A program made the translations under genes and the position numbers. This document shows positions 13,730 to 26,500 of a stretch of 64,000 nucleotides of DNA, piece by piece. This stretch comes from Terebella lapidaria (Eukaryota; Annelida; Polychaeta; Terebellida; Terebellidae), in the NCBI GenBank assembly GCA_949152475.1, contig OX424564.1, positions 32,858,165-32,922,164 on the forward strand, given 5' to 3'. Positions within the stretch are counted from its first letter, which is position 1, and each line of letters starts with the position of its first letter. Below the pieces are notes generated by a model. That model was given only the letters and a program-made list of their open reading frames with translations. It did not search any database and was not told the origin of the DNA.

Positions 13730-14470
13730 ATGATTAAACTCTACTGTTTTAGATATTTTAATCGCCCGGTCGGTAATCGCTGGCAGTCAGCAGATGGGCA
13801 GGAATTAGTTAAGTCACCCATCAATAGGCCTTACGCCTGGTCGCTCACACACATCTGCCGCACAAAATCACTGCCCTTTCTGGTTAACGACAGGAAAAAA
13901 ACACCACACAGCTCTAATCCTCTAACTGAGCCGCGTAATCTCTTAACCTATTACCGATCACACCGCGTGAGGAAGAATAAAGCGACAAAATGCCAAACAA
14001 ATCGACTCCCCTTCCCCACTCTACAAGGGGGAAATCGAGACGTTACCATCGATGGAACTCTTCACGATGGAGGTCGAAATGTGAGAGTGTTCTCCTGGTG
14101 ACACCTTTTCCCCAGTAACATAAAGGGGCCGTAATATGCTGACCTAATACTGGTACAATATCATTCGGGGGCGACACAAGAATATAAGCACGCATAATTC
14201 CTGCGTATGGACAATCAACAGACGACATCGACTGAGATTTGCTCCCCGGTGATTAAAATAGGCATCGAGGGGAGATTTTCCATGGGACGAACTTTCAGGG
14301 AAAAGCGATGGGAGAGAACCGCGGGATACGACTGGGCCGGCCTGTATGACGATCGAAGTTATATTGGTGGCGTCCTTCTCGATTTTAACGGAGAGTCATT
14401 TGATTATGGCAGAAAGAGCTTGGGCGGAATTAAGCAGAGGCGCATCTGATGGCGAGACTGACAATTAAAG
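13730..14470. promoter_or_regulatory. CpG-enriched pocket, possible conserved non-coding element
   Basis: CpG-rich compared with its AT-rich flanks and without credible coding sequence. Contains several TAATC/TTAA/ATTAA cores. Clusters of this kind near ZFHX genes are often enhancers in vertebrates; here that is inference without alignment. Confidence 0.25.
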
Positions 14471-14867
14471 GGCCGCCACCTTAGCCGGGCTTTGTCCAGT
14501 GATGGGGGGAGGGGAAGCTCGCAGAACGGAAGGGTTGTGTTTATATTGGTGGGGCTCATATTGTGTATAGTCCCAAAAACAGCAGTTATCCTTCTCTAGT
14601 TTTTGAAACCCCAAAATACCTAATACCACACCTCCAACAAACAACAAATGGTCAGAACAATAATCGTATCTATGAAATGAGAAGTAGAGCTTTGGTTTGG
14701 TTATAAACTTTGTCTTTCAATTGGGCTTTGTTCTCAGACCTATTAAGCTTCATGGGGTCTTTCATATTATGATCGAATTAATGTGGTAAAAAAATGTTGA
14801 AAATGGGTACAAATAGTTGCCTAACATGTAGAGCTCATGTTAGTACTAAACACATGCATTGATTTCC

Positions 14868-15078
14868 AAATGGGGACCTTGAATTCGACCTTGAATGACC
14901 TTGAATGGCCTTGAATGAGTTGAATGGTGCTTTTTCAGCAAAAAATTTTCGGTGAAAATGTGTGTAGGACCTAAGGGGAGAAAAATCCCATATATGTCAG
15001 TTGAACACTTGTAGGAAGTCTTATATTTTGCCTTCAAAATGGTGAATTTGACCTCGAATTTGACCTTGGATGATCTCT
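14868..15078. repeat. Diverged dispersed repeat with GACCTTGAAT decamers
   Basis: Four GACCTTGAAT-like words stand in tandem at about 14876-14920, followed by GGAAGTCTTATATTTTG and GGTGAATTTGACCTC. The same words, in looser form, occur at 15960-16170 and in the satellite at 50.8-53.4 kb, so these may be old relatives of that repeat. Confidence 0.5.
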
Positions 15079-15433
15079 TGAAGTAAAACACTGGCTTATT
15101 TATCTGCTTTCATTCATCATGTTCAAGTAATGTACCTACAGTAAAACAGAACAGGGTGCCTGGTGGGTTTTGTAATGTTTAATCGTCATTCTGTCATATT
15201 CAATGACAAGGAAGCTATGATGAGTGATACGGAGATGCACCTTTGTCACTGATATCGACAGAACGTCTAGTTATAGAGCTTGACATCTATTATATGATGA
15301 TAGACAGTTTTCCATTCATGTAAAAATATTGTGTCATGATACATTCATAAAGTTAGCTGTTAACCTTGTAACTATATCAGCACATTACAATCATGAATGA
15401 ATATTTATCATTCTTTGATGTTTCTGATTTCAG

Positions 15434-15488
15434 GAAGCTACAAAGTGAGAATCGTGAAGTGAGCTCAGTGTGAAATAAACCTCATCAG
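15434..15488 (+). other. Candidate internal 5'-UTR exon (55 bp)
   Basis: A pyrimidine-rich acceptor, TTTCTGATTTCAG, is followed by 55 bases with no ATG and then a strong donor, ATCAG|GTAAGC. Tight pairing of a good acceptor and a good donor on the + strand, the strand of the only gene, suggests a small non-coding exon of the ZFHX transcript. Chance pairing is possible in a window this long. Confidence 0.35.
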
Positions 15489-15959
15489 GTAAGCTTAATG
15501 TCCTCGGTTTGTGATATTTGTTGTACTGCTGTACTATATGTGTTGAATTATGCAGACACATACCTTACATGTACATACACACCGTTGAAATTACACGCAC
15601 ATGAACAAAAAATGTCACTCATCATGCTAAACTAATTAGTGTTACTTTGGGGGGGATTTCCATGAATTAAACATATGACATCATTATTAGTACTACCTGT
15701 ATCCCGGATATATCTTTACCACTATGTATTTGTCATAAGGTAACAACATAGGCCAAAAATAGTCTGATCAGGGAGATTAGAACATACATATGTTGTACAA
15801 TACATGTACTTTGGATGAGTTTGTAATTGGGAATCATTATCATGGTGTATTGGATACTATTTTTGTGGAATTCATTTTTGTGGCAATAACCTTTAGGAAG
15901 GTCATGACAGTTGTGGATAATTATTAGCTTACCGGCCCATTTCATCTTGTAACAATAGC

Positions 15960-16170
15960 TGGGGCTTACATAATGAGCCTGTAGGAAGTCATATATGTCG
16001 GATCTTTTGGTGAACTTGAAATTGACCTCCCTCAGACGACCTTGAATGGTAAACCTCAATAACTCATGGTCACATCTGACCTAAAATGTGTAAATTGTCC
16101 AAAGCAGATATTACTCTTGGGATATAGCTTAAGATGGATGATGGATCTATTGGTGACCTTGAACTTGAAC
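15960..16170. repeat. Second diverged copy of the GACCTTGAAT repeat
   Basis: Contains TGTAGGAAGTCATATATGTC, GGTGAACTTGAAATTGACCTC and GACCTTGAATGG, in an order like that of 14868-15078. It is too diverged for exact limits. Confidence 0.4.
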
Positions 16171-17442
16171 TCAGATTATAATGAGTATCTGGTTAATTCA
16201 TTCAATATCTGGAGTTTAATCTATAAGCAGTATGATTTGCTATAAACCACTCTCAAATTGATCTTTGCTATCAGTATTGGCGTGTTTCTAGCTGAACATT
16301 TCCAGAATTTGGGCAATCAGTTAAAGCGAGTCAAACAAGTCCAGTGCTACATTGTATTTATTCTGGTATTCAACTTTATACCAATGTTACATGAGCTTTG
16401 GTTGTAGAATTAGCTCAAATTATGGCAAGGGAATTGACGAAAGTATAAACAAGTAGATTTGACAGATTTATACTAAGCTATGACGTGTTCAGCGCTGTCC
16501 TAAACTCTACAAACAAACTTTCGCCGATGTTTGGCCTGACCAAGTTTTCATCATATCTGACATTGTTCCCCATGCTGATGTTGACGTTGATTACCTTACA
16601 AACCCCAGTCACGTCCCGATAATTAAATCGCCCGGCCCTCTAGTTAGTTATATTATTTTACAACAGCCAATTTACATGTGCCTTGGACACAACAGTCAAA
16701 CACCGGCATAATCAGTCTTGATATCATTAGATTATATGATCGTGTTATCATCAGTGGAAGAACTGATTACAAGTGGTTTTTGATATGAATGGGAAGTTGG
16801 AAATAGGTGTATGTGATTTATGCCTGATTCAAGGCTGATATCAGTAAAATAAAACTTGAGGCGTCATCGGCCAGAAATATGTCAAGTAATGCATTAACAC
16901 GAGTCCGAGTGATTGGAGACGCTGTAATTAAAGATTTGCCGACAATGGTACAATGAGAGGTCTGATTGCCGTGTTTGCACACATATAATAAAAAAATCCC
17001 AATGATCGTAAACTTTGTCGTGAAGTCCTCTCGAGTCAGACTCACGATCGTCACCAAAAACACGGGACAGAGAAGGGTACTTTCCGAGTTTTAATCACGG
17101 CGGCCGGGCAGGCGCGTGTAGCAAGTTAGGTGCTCGTTGTCTGGGTACAGCTCGAGATGTCAGTGCTCATGCCATCTCCTAATGAAGCTAATTACGACCT
17201 GATGGTATACGCAATTAATCCGCACCCCTGAACTCCCCCCTCGGCCCTCGTTCGCGACAACAAAGTGTACACAACCGCACTCCAACATAATATTCTGCCG
17301 AGTTAATTAGCTGATTGCCTCTAATTTACAGTTGTTTTGCGTGCTTCGACGCTGGTTCATTCTGTGGTTGTGTCCTTGTTCGGGGAAGTTCTCTGTTTCT
17401 TACGTAATTCTGTTGTGGCTAGATCGATGACTGGGTTTTCAG

Positions 17443-17537
17443 TGAGTGGCCAGTTTGTGATCCGAGTACATTGTATCATGGTACTCGGTGTACCGGTGCT
17501 TGTGATGGTGACGGAAATACAAGTTCCAAGTGTACAG
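17443..17537 (+). other. Weak candidate exon with a cysteine-rich reading frame
   Basis: TTTTCAG precedes and ACAG|GTAAGT follows a 95-base stretch. One open frame reads WPVCDPSTLYHGTRC and continues with ACDGDGNTSSKC, four cysteines in about 28 residues. I do not recognise the family. An alternative acceptor, TAATTTACAG, at 17331 would give a 206-base exon. The polypyrimidine tract before 17443 is poor (CTGGGTTTTCAG), so this may be chance. Confidence 0.2.
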
Positions 17538-18198
17538 GTAAGTCGTACGCATCATCGCATATAATTATTGTGACAATAATTTCGAAGTATTTTTCAGCTA
17601 CTGATTTTAGCACAAATCAAATATGTTTGTCACAAACTTCACTTGGCCATGTTATAAGCTCGATGACATTGTACACCTCCACAATTGGAAAATATTTGAA
17701 AGTTTCCATTCAAAATGTTTTCATCACAATAAAACCCTATAATAAGAGTTTGAATATATCATCTGTATTTGCATTAATGGTACAGTTTTATCATGTATTG
17801 TGTGCTACATTTCCATCAGCATGTGTATAGTATCGTTCATATCGATAAATCTTTATTATGGCGTAGTTGAAATAAGGGTCATATTTCGTATACAGCTGGC
17901 TGTAAATTTGGTGACCATGACTCAAATGTTTGATTTATGTTCCAAAACTGGGTTAGTTGTGTTAATTAGCACAGTTTATTGTGTTAATTAGAGGATGCTA
18001 AATTGCTAATGTGAATGTGCCAATGTCATATTTATAATAAGCGTTGGTAAAGCCCCTTTTCGCTTCCCCTCCTACAAAAAAGTACATGCATAAATAACTA
18101 AATTAATGTTGTATTATATGTCAATGTTTACATGTATGTTTTCAATACATTGTCATTGTAGCTGATATTAACACTATATATATATACAATATACATAC

Positions 18199-18360
18199 TC
18201 TAAACCCAAAAGTAATTAGCTTTCGTTTATTTAGCTTTTTTAGCCTTTTGTATAAAACGCTAATATTTGTCGACGCTAATATATTAATTTTTAGAACACA
18301 ACATATGATGTCAAGATAAAAACCCTGATTTAAATGGGCGCTAATATTTCAGGGTTTAGA
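18199..18360. mobile_element. Possible 162-bp MITE with TCTAAACCC ends
   Basis: TCTAAACCC at the left is matched by GGGTTTAGA at the right, and GCTAAT-type words recur inside in both orientations (AATTAGC, GCTAATATT). No clear target duplication was found, so the call is tentative. Confidence 0.4.
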
Positions 18361-18986
18361 ATATTTTATGAACACATGATTATGCACTGCGTGATATTGG
18401 CCAACTGAATAATATTGGAATCCCATTAACTTTAGAGAACGTGAAGAAATGAACAAAATAAAAGGGTGAGACTTCTATCAAGATCGATTAAATTTTGTTT
18501 TTGTCAACAAAGTATATGTCCCTCACGAAGTGAAGTATCGAAGTCTACATTATCGCCAGTTTCTGATTTATATCGCGGCTTTGTTAATCAAGATTCCTCT
18601 CTGCTATTGCCGAAAAATATCTATGACCTTCATCACCAAAGAGCAATATTATTTCATGACATTTTACAGTGCTAAGGTTATGACAAGAAGAGAACCATAT
18701 TATACAGAACATCCTCAAAAATTAGAATGTATATGAAACTTTAACTAAAATGTGCTAAAAGGAGCGTCCCTATCACCAAGGAAAAAAATTTGAAATAAAA
18801 ATTTTCTAAAGGTAGTGTGGAAAACAATAAAGTCGGGAAAAAATGCTAAAATTTGTGTGGTACATGTGCATACATAATACTGTTTTAAAGGGTTATAAAT
18901 ATTTGATTAATGTTTATGTCACTACCGATAGCTGGTTTTACCACCTGCAAATGTCTGGAATGATACAAGGCCTCCAAATATATATA

Positions 18987-19281
18987 CCATATTGGTCCTA
19001 ATAATGGCACGTGCCCTAATAGTAGAGAGCCTTCCCCCCCCCCCCCCCTGTTTTCCCCCAAAATGTTCGATTTTTGCAATCTTATAATTCACTTCATATC
19101 TTTCTGATAAGATCTTAGAGTGTTCCAATCCACATATTTATGTTATTTGAATCATATTAAAGGGGATTGAAGGCTATAGGTATAGTATTCAGTGATTTTC
19201 TTAAAATTGATCTCAAATTTTTGCGCACTACTGCAGGAGGTCTTGCTTCGGCTCACCGTGCTACTATTAGGACCAATACAG
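18987..19281. mobile_element. 295-bp MITE, copy 1 (family CCRTATTGGTCCTAATA)
   Basis: The ends are CCATATTGGTCCTAATAATG and, on the complement of the right end, CTGTATTGGTCCTAATAGTA. TA flanks both sides (18985-18986 and 19282-19283). The element aligns along its whole length with the copy at 23274-23568. It holds a C16 tract (about 19033-19048) where the other copy has only a short C run. There is no ORF, so it is non-autonomous. Confidence 0.85.
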
Positions 19282-19283
19282 TA

Positions 19284-22200
19284 TATTGTATCATGCAAAG
19301 TGACCCGCTTCTAACTAGATCTGTGATAGTTATACCACCCTGTCCAACCCCCCCCCCCCCCCCCTCGCTCCCTCTAATCAACAGTACAATTTTGAAGATG
19401 TCAATTGCAGAAACTTGATTGTCAGGGCATGTACTGTGTTGAGGTCTCTCAACATGTTGCTACTTCAAATTTTGCTTCAATTGTTCTCTGACATTCAGAA
19501 CTACACATTAAATCTCTTCCTCAATGCCCCCCCCCCCCCCTTCCCCCATTCCTCTCTACTGTTTCAAATTAACAAAAAGTTTCGGAAATAAAAAGAATCT
19601 GGGAAGAAAAAGAATATTACATGGGGGGGGGGGGGGGGGGGGCGAGGGGGAAGACGGTCAAAACTGCAATGTAAAGCAGTGAAGTACGGGTACTTGGCAG
19701 TAATTAAAGGTGATTTATGCGTCCAGGTACACTGGTTTATTACCCTGGCTATGTTTCCAAGTTTGGCCAATTAAAATTACTGGGGCCTCAACTCAATACT
19801 CCACATTAAGCTTGAGGTAATTAAAGGTGATGCTCGAAAATGAACTCTTATTTTCAATGATGAAGGAACCAGTAAAGAAATTAAATGCAACATTCATACA
19901 AGAATCTTAGTGGAACATAACACAACCCCCACCCCCCACCCCCCCCCCCCCCAACATTTTTGTGAATGTGGTACATTTGATACTGGTAATTTACAGCTAA
20001 AAAAAGGTGCAACCTTGTTTCGTTTGGCATTTCTCAAATCCAATTTAGTTGAGTCCTTCACTAATTGTCAGTGTGACGCCATTATTTCAGATTTTGACCG
20101 GCCTAATGAAAACCATGTGTGGCTGATTGATCCTAATATTTAAGATAATACTAATCAGCTAATCCACACACACGCCATTCATGTTTTCACTTGTCATTTA
20201 TTGGGTGACATAAAATTCTGAGAAGGTAAAATTGCATACCTCATAAATACAAAATTACCCGAGCAAGCGCTGTAATTAAAACCATATTGCCACCGCTAGT
20301 TTCCAGTAAACAAACTTGACTGGGCCTGGGCTAAAAAATTCTTGCCCATAGTTAATAACTTGCAGTATTTGCTAATGTTATACAAATCTTTCAAGTGGCA
20401 ATGGTCACAGAGAAGGCTTTTCTCTCTGCCGATTCGGCTCGTCTAATTGTTTGCTTTTCTCAGGCTTCCAATCTAACCATGCTTTGACTAATTCAAATGT
20501 TATGAAGTCGTCATGTGTCTAAGATATGTACGGTCATACACTAATGTCAAAATCTAAACCCATTCCCATATAATTGGCCTACTTCAATTTGCATTGAAGT
20601 TTCCGAAAAAAAAATGTCTCCAACTTGGGTTTGAATGTCCCTATTTGAAATTAGCAAGACCCCCCCTCACACATGCAAAGTGAACTTTTCAAAGCATGGC
20701 TGTATCTCTGAATTGTTCTGTAAATATTTGCTTGTAATATCATTGGAGACATTTCTCCGGGCTATGTCTTTATGCTGAAACAAAACTTTATCGACACAAA
20801 TTATTCGGCATTGATGTATACTTTACCACACCTGTGTTGTATTTGCACATACTGCACTTCCATCAAACAGTTTAAAAATGACTTGAGTGAATTTATAGAA
20901 ATGAATAATGCTACCAAGTGAGACAAAAATACTAGCAATATCCGACAAGTATACATGACGTTAATTGATATACATGTAACATACATACTGAATAATGTTT
21001 GAAATATAATCTGTTTCCTTCTACTTGCACAACATTCATTCATCATTCGTCATGTCATACATGTACCTCATATAACCATATGTCAAAGGTATAAAGTCCT
21101 CATTCTGAGGAAACAATTTTTAAAGTACGTAGATTAGCATTTTTCTAATGCTTTAGGAAATGTAATTAACAATGAATTTATCTTCGTTGCTGATTTTAAT
21201 GCCCCAATAAGCACCCACATTCAATATTATTATTTCGACCCTACAGCTTAATTGGATTGAATGGTAAAGTAGGTCAAATGATCGGCGATGATGAAATGTG
21301 ACGTCATCCAGTCCACACGGAATGAAAGCATGACCCGCAAAGTTCATCGGCTCCCTTTTGTCATATGATTACAGTAATTACATAATAATGTATAAGACCA
21401 AAGCTCTAATTAAACCCTGGTTTACTGGGCATTGTCCTAGCCGAGTATACTGGTGCATCCTGTTAGCTTGATTGGGGTTATGAGGTATCTTTGACCTTGG
21501 ATTCACCCCTATTTCATTTTTCTACCTAGGTGAAATTTACTGATATCTGCAGATGATGCTATGTTCTTCTTCCCAGATAGTAATTCAAGTAATATATTTG
21601 AGATAATAAACTATGTAATAATTATAAAACATGTATAATATACCTGTTCAATGCATTTTATCAAAAAGAATAATATCAACACATTGAAATCCCCTCAAGT
21701 CAGGGAGTATCCATTGACAATACTAGTACAAGTATTCAAATTTCTACAATGGGATTTGTACTTGTAAATAGCCTGTAAGTAAGAAGCACACCAATTTAAA
21801 ACAACATCAACCTCACCTTGAAAATATCAGGTATTTCTGTACGCAAAGTGTAAGAAGTGCCGATAAAAAGTAACAAGAGAAGTGACGAAACCTCCACTAA
21901 CAATGTCCAACAACACATGAAATAACAGCAAAAAGCCGCAATTATTGCCATTGTCTGCTACCAGGAATGGATAGGCTATATGTGCAAAAAAGTGCGAGAA
22001 AAAACAAGAATGTCCGCAAATGTTCGTCCGTGAATCAGCGTCTTATATTTAGATGAGAAATGTTGAGTAGGGAATTGTCTATCAGAGGTTACAGCCTCTG
22101 ATTACGATTGCCTGTAGGGGTCTTGTTATTGTCGTGTTGTATCAGCAACGATAGTACAGAAATAGGACAATAATAGTTATGTTTTTGGTCGATTGTTCAC

Positions 22201-23272
22201 GGCGTTTCACATCATAGACTATTGTTCGCCCACCTGGATGTGTTTTGAGATACACGGCAAGGTAGTAATAGAGATGTGGGAAAACATGAATAATAATGAT
22301 ATCAGAGAAAATATATATCGTATGTTCTCGGCATTTAGCTGTTCCCTTTAATGATCTTTCGCATGTGTGAATGTAGTTGATTATGCATAAAAGTGAAGAG
22401 ACATATTCTGTAGATATGATACAAAATTTGCCAGTTCTTGGCTTTGTGTCAACAGATTGATATACAGTACATTCAGAACAATACGACAGAGGTTACAAGG
22501 TCAAACATCGAGTACTACCCCTTCTCTATGTACTTTTAATGAATGAAGTGATGGCTGGAAACAAACAAAAAATTGGAGTAAAATATGCTTCCTACACGAG
22601 ATATGTGTGTGACTTATGTGTGTGCACGATTTCTGCGCACACTTTGCCAAAATTTGTTGAGTTGTCATTGTATTAGCTATGTACTTATGGCCAGACTGGT
22701 GAAGGTGATTTGGTTAAATAGCAATGTATATGACAATATTTTGTCAAGCCAAGAGATAAATCTCATTCATATACATCACAGTGATTGCTCTGCTGTTTTC
22801 TGTCAAGCTTTCCGTTCTCTGAAATTGACCACAGGTTGGCAGAAAAAAATTCCTGTCATTTGTTGAAGGGCGATCACTCGTTAATACCGACATTAGGTTT
22901 GATTAATCCAGCGAACCCTGGACTGGTCGCAAATATAATTGTTTTCTCTGGTCAAAATTTTTTCCCTCGTCGTACCACTGCTACTGAATAATACATAGGC
23001 GGAATATAGAGTAGCGGGCATGGTCATTATGGAATGATATGTATATGTTTTCAGCTGAGCGACATATATGGCATTCAATTATGAAATAGGCGGCAGGTTT
23101 TTGTTGTCGAGTGTTGACGGGTGAACGAAACGTTGTCTGGCCGACGTGATCCGGAAATTGCGATACTCTGTGTTACCAAGGTTACAAGCTATTGCAAAGT
23201 ATGAAATACGTGGTGATGGTACATGTTTACAAATTTGGACACAGGTGGAATATAATGAAAAAATAAGAACGT
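19284..23272. other. No gene seen; AT-rich with C/G tracts near 19.3-19.95 kb
   Basis: Four long homopolymer tracts (C17, C14, G20, C14) lie within 610 bases, at 19348-19364, 19527-19540, 19623-19642 and 19939-19952. The rest is AT-rich and without coding potential. Confidence 0.65.
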
Positions 23273-23273
23273 G

Positions 23274-23568
23274 CCGTATTGGTCCTAATAGTGGCACGCG
23301 CCCTAATAGTAGAGCGGCCCCCTCTTTTGCCCAAAAATGTTCGATTTTTGTAACCAAATAATTCACTTCATATCTTTCTAATAAGATCTTGGAGTGTTCC
23401 AATCCACACATTCATGGTATTTGAGGCACAATAAAGGGGATTAAAGGCTATAGGTATATTAATTCAGTGATTTTCTTAAATTTGACCTCAAGTTTGACGC
23501 CATTTTTGTGCGCGCTGCTGCATTTGGTCTTGCTTTGGCTCGCCGTGCTACTATTAGGACCAATACGG
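23274..23568. mobile_element. 295-bp MITE, copy 2 of the same family
   Basis: The ends are CCGTATTGGTCCTAATAGTG and, on the complement of the right end, CCGTATTGGTCCTAATAGTA. The right flank is TA (23569-23570); the left flank is TG, read as a decayed TA. Shared internal landmarks with copy 1 include AATTCACTTCATATCTTTCT, GAGTGTTCCAATCCACA and CAGTGATTTTCTTAAA. Confidence 0.85.
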
Positions 23569-26500
23569 TATTTGGAATACATAATCTTGATTGGAGAATA
23601 CAATGTATATATATAATTGCAAAGCAAGATATAGCATGGACGTGCAAGAAAATATTTGGACTCTACAGTCCATTACAATTTGGTGGTCATCTTTGTGATC
23701 TCTGATAATGGGAATATGGACGTAGGTAAAAGATTGCATCACTTGTCTGTGTTTATTAATATACCAGGTCACGACCATGATGGAAATACACTTGGGCCTC
23801 GCAATAATTTCAGTAATAGCGTCTCATTCATTATTCAGTATATGTGGAATACATGTATATATAAAAACAACACCAATTTTGTCCTTCTAACAGTGGCACA
23901 GATGAGTCTGTACATTAGTAAGTTTCAGGACAGTTTGGGTTGATGGTGGGTGTGTATGTTGTAAATATTTGAAAATCCTAAGCACAACAGTGATAGGTTA
24001 TCTTTTGAACAGTTTACTTTGAGGCAAGATGTAGCTGTATTCCTTTTCGTGAAATGAATCAACTTAACCAGAAAATCAGAATGAATTAAGAAATGACTAT
24101 TGATGCCAAAATATGCAAACAGTTCAATCGATTTAATGCTACTCTCTTTGTCTCATGCACGCTCTCCGGTTCCTCGGCTCTTTATGTCACCCCAGCTGGA
24201 ATGTCTGCGCTGGACACCTGGATCATAACACGGCTCGGAGTCAGCAGGAAGCTTTCATCTCAGTCACTAAATCACTTACGGTTCACACAGTCCACTGCCC
24301 CGTGACATGATCAGATGATGTAGTGGCGAGATGTAACGGCTTCCGGGCCTACTCAAGTCTATAGAGCACAGCAAAGGCACCAAAACAAATGTGAAAACTG
24401 TAGTTGTTTCTCTACGCACACTGTATGTCTAAACCTCATGGAAGATAATGAAGTCTCGCTGACCAGGTTAAGGTTTCTCTGAGACGAAGGCGTCTCTATT
24501 TTTCCCGGAGGTTCATCAACGGATAGCCCCATCCCTCACCCAGCAGCACCCTGAAAAAATATACTCACCGAGCCACTTTTCGCCCTGTTTTTGCCGCATC
24601 ATATTGCAGCACGGCAGCAAATTAATGCCGTCAATTCTATGGAAATTGCGAGCCATAATTGCATTGTCCAGGTCTGTTTGACCGAGAGGGGCAGAACTAC
24701 AGACTTGGGGGCCCGACACTCAGCAAAACTCGCTGGAAAGGCCATTTCCCTGACACGATACCCAAGCGTCTATGCTTTAATAACACGTCCTAGACGCTAG
24801 CTTCATTTACTGGAAAATCTCAACCCCCTCTTTCTTCCCGGCGTATCTCACACGCAATCGTGTGTTTTCGGGGGCCTTGACGAAGGCTGCTCCTTGTGGG
24901 CTCTCGCAACCTTCCTTCCAATAAGCGATTATTATCAGATAATCAGTTGGAATCACATTGTCAGAACCTTCATTTCTTGTAAATTTTCTCGGAATTTCGC
25001 CGTCTCAGACGAGAGTTCTCCGAACACGTTCCTAGGATATCTATATGTTAGGGGCAGTCTCAGACCGAGACCGACGTTGTCTGCAGGGTCTGCCATTTTG
25101 ACTTGAGGATCAAAATATTCATTAGTGGCGGATAATATGGCAGATTGTGTGACTGCACTGACAGAGGTTTGGACAGAGTTCTGTAGGGGTGGGAGGGGGC
25201 GAGGGGGGGTAGCATCCCTTTGCCGGGGGCGGGCAGGCGACCTTCCCTTAGATTAACACTGACAGGTTCTTGCACAATATCACGCGGCCGTGATGAATGC
25301 CCCCGGTCTGTCGCCACGGAGACAATCACAAATGCAATATTTATGTGTATGGTAATACCTCAGATTTTATCAATACCAATTTATGTTGCCATGGTGACAC
25401 TAAATTCTGGGCCTCTTGGGACCCCGACTGACTTCTCGGGTATATCCTTATGTGCACTTGATCAATTGAATAAACGGTCGCCGCTTGGCGTATTAAAAAC
25501 TATGGTGGTCCCGTGTCGAGGTGTGGTGGGCGAGGGTAACGGATTCTCCACCAGTGATTGCCAGGCCGGGCGAGGGGAGGGAGAACATTTAGAGATGCCG
25601 CTAGTGACTTCACCAAGTGTCCAGTCACTCTTGTATACAGAAGATCTGAGTGAGATCTATAGATGTCAATGTGTGCTTGGTTCTCGGGACTTCTGTCTGA
25701 CTACTTGGGGGGGGGGGGGGGGGGGGGTGTACAAGTATTTCTGAAGATTCTTTCAGTAAGCGATCAGCATCTCTTGTTATATTTGTTTATTCTGTATGAG
25801 GACACTCACACAATAGCCATAAAGTATGACAAGTTGTAGTCAAGGAGGTTATAGAAGAAGGTTGGTAGGGATATGCAAGTGGCAAGGTGACAGGGGAGTC
25901 GTTCCCACCTCTAGGCTGGGAAGGTGTAGTTATGTCAGCTATTGATTACTGGCTACATGTAACCTTGGACTGCAGCTCGGCCCCTGTAGCAGGTGACCTC
26001 ATCAGGTCAAATCACTTGTACCAAGGCCGGGCGACCTCATATCAGTGCAGTGTGATGGCACGATGCTAATAATCTGGGCTGACCTGTGCAGCGGGCAGTT
26101 CATTCCCTGACTGAGATCTATGCGCATTGCCATAGTTGCTTCATTTCTATACATATATGTCCAGTTTATGTATATATGGCAGAGGAATATACATCTATTT
26201 AATTTTTGTACATCATTCTTATTTTTTCTGGTAAGTCCAAGCTCCTTGCAATCTAACGACCAAAGTGCCGAGAAATCATTGCACGCATTACACAAGACAC
26301 TAAGGAAGACATCAACGCCCGCTTTGATGAGAACTGGGTGCCAGATGAAAACGCGTCGTCTCCTAAAGGAGCTTGATTCTCGTGTGTTGGTCGTGCGCAG
26401 CAAATCTCGCTAATTCCATCCAGAAGCATTCTCTATCTGCCAAGGTCTCGACAATTTTCGCCGCTTTTTGTTCTTCGCTCTCATGATGCGATCTTTGTTT

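Noticed and set aside
15733-16059. 108-codon minus-strand open frame
   Set aside because: Lies in dispersed repeat-like sequence and has no recognisable domain.
25220-25744. 174-codon plus-strand open frame
   Set aside because: Crosses a G21 tract and the product is unlike any known family. Probably an open stretch due to base composition.
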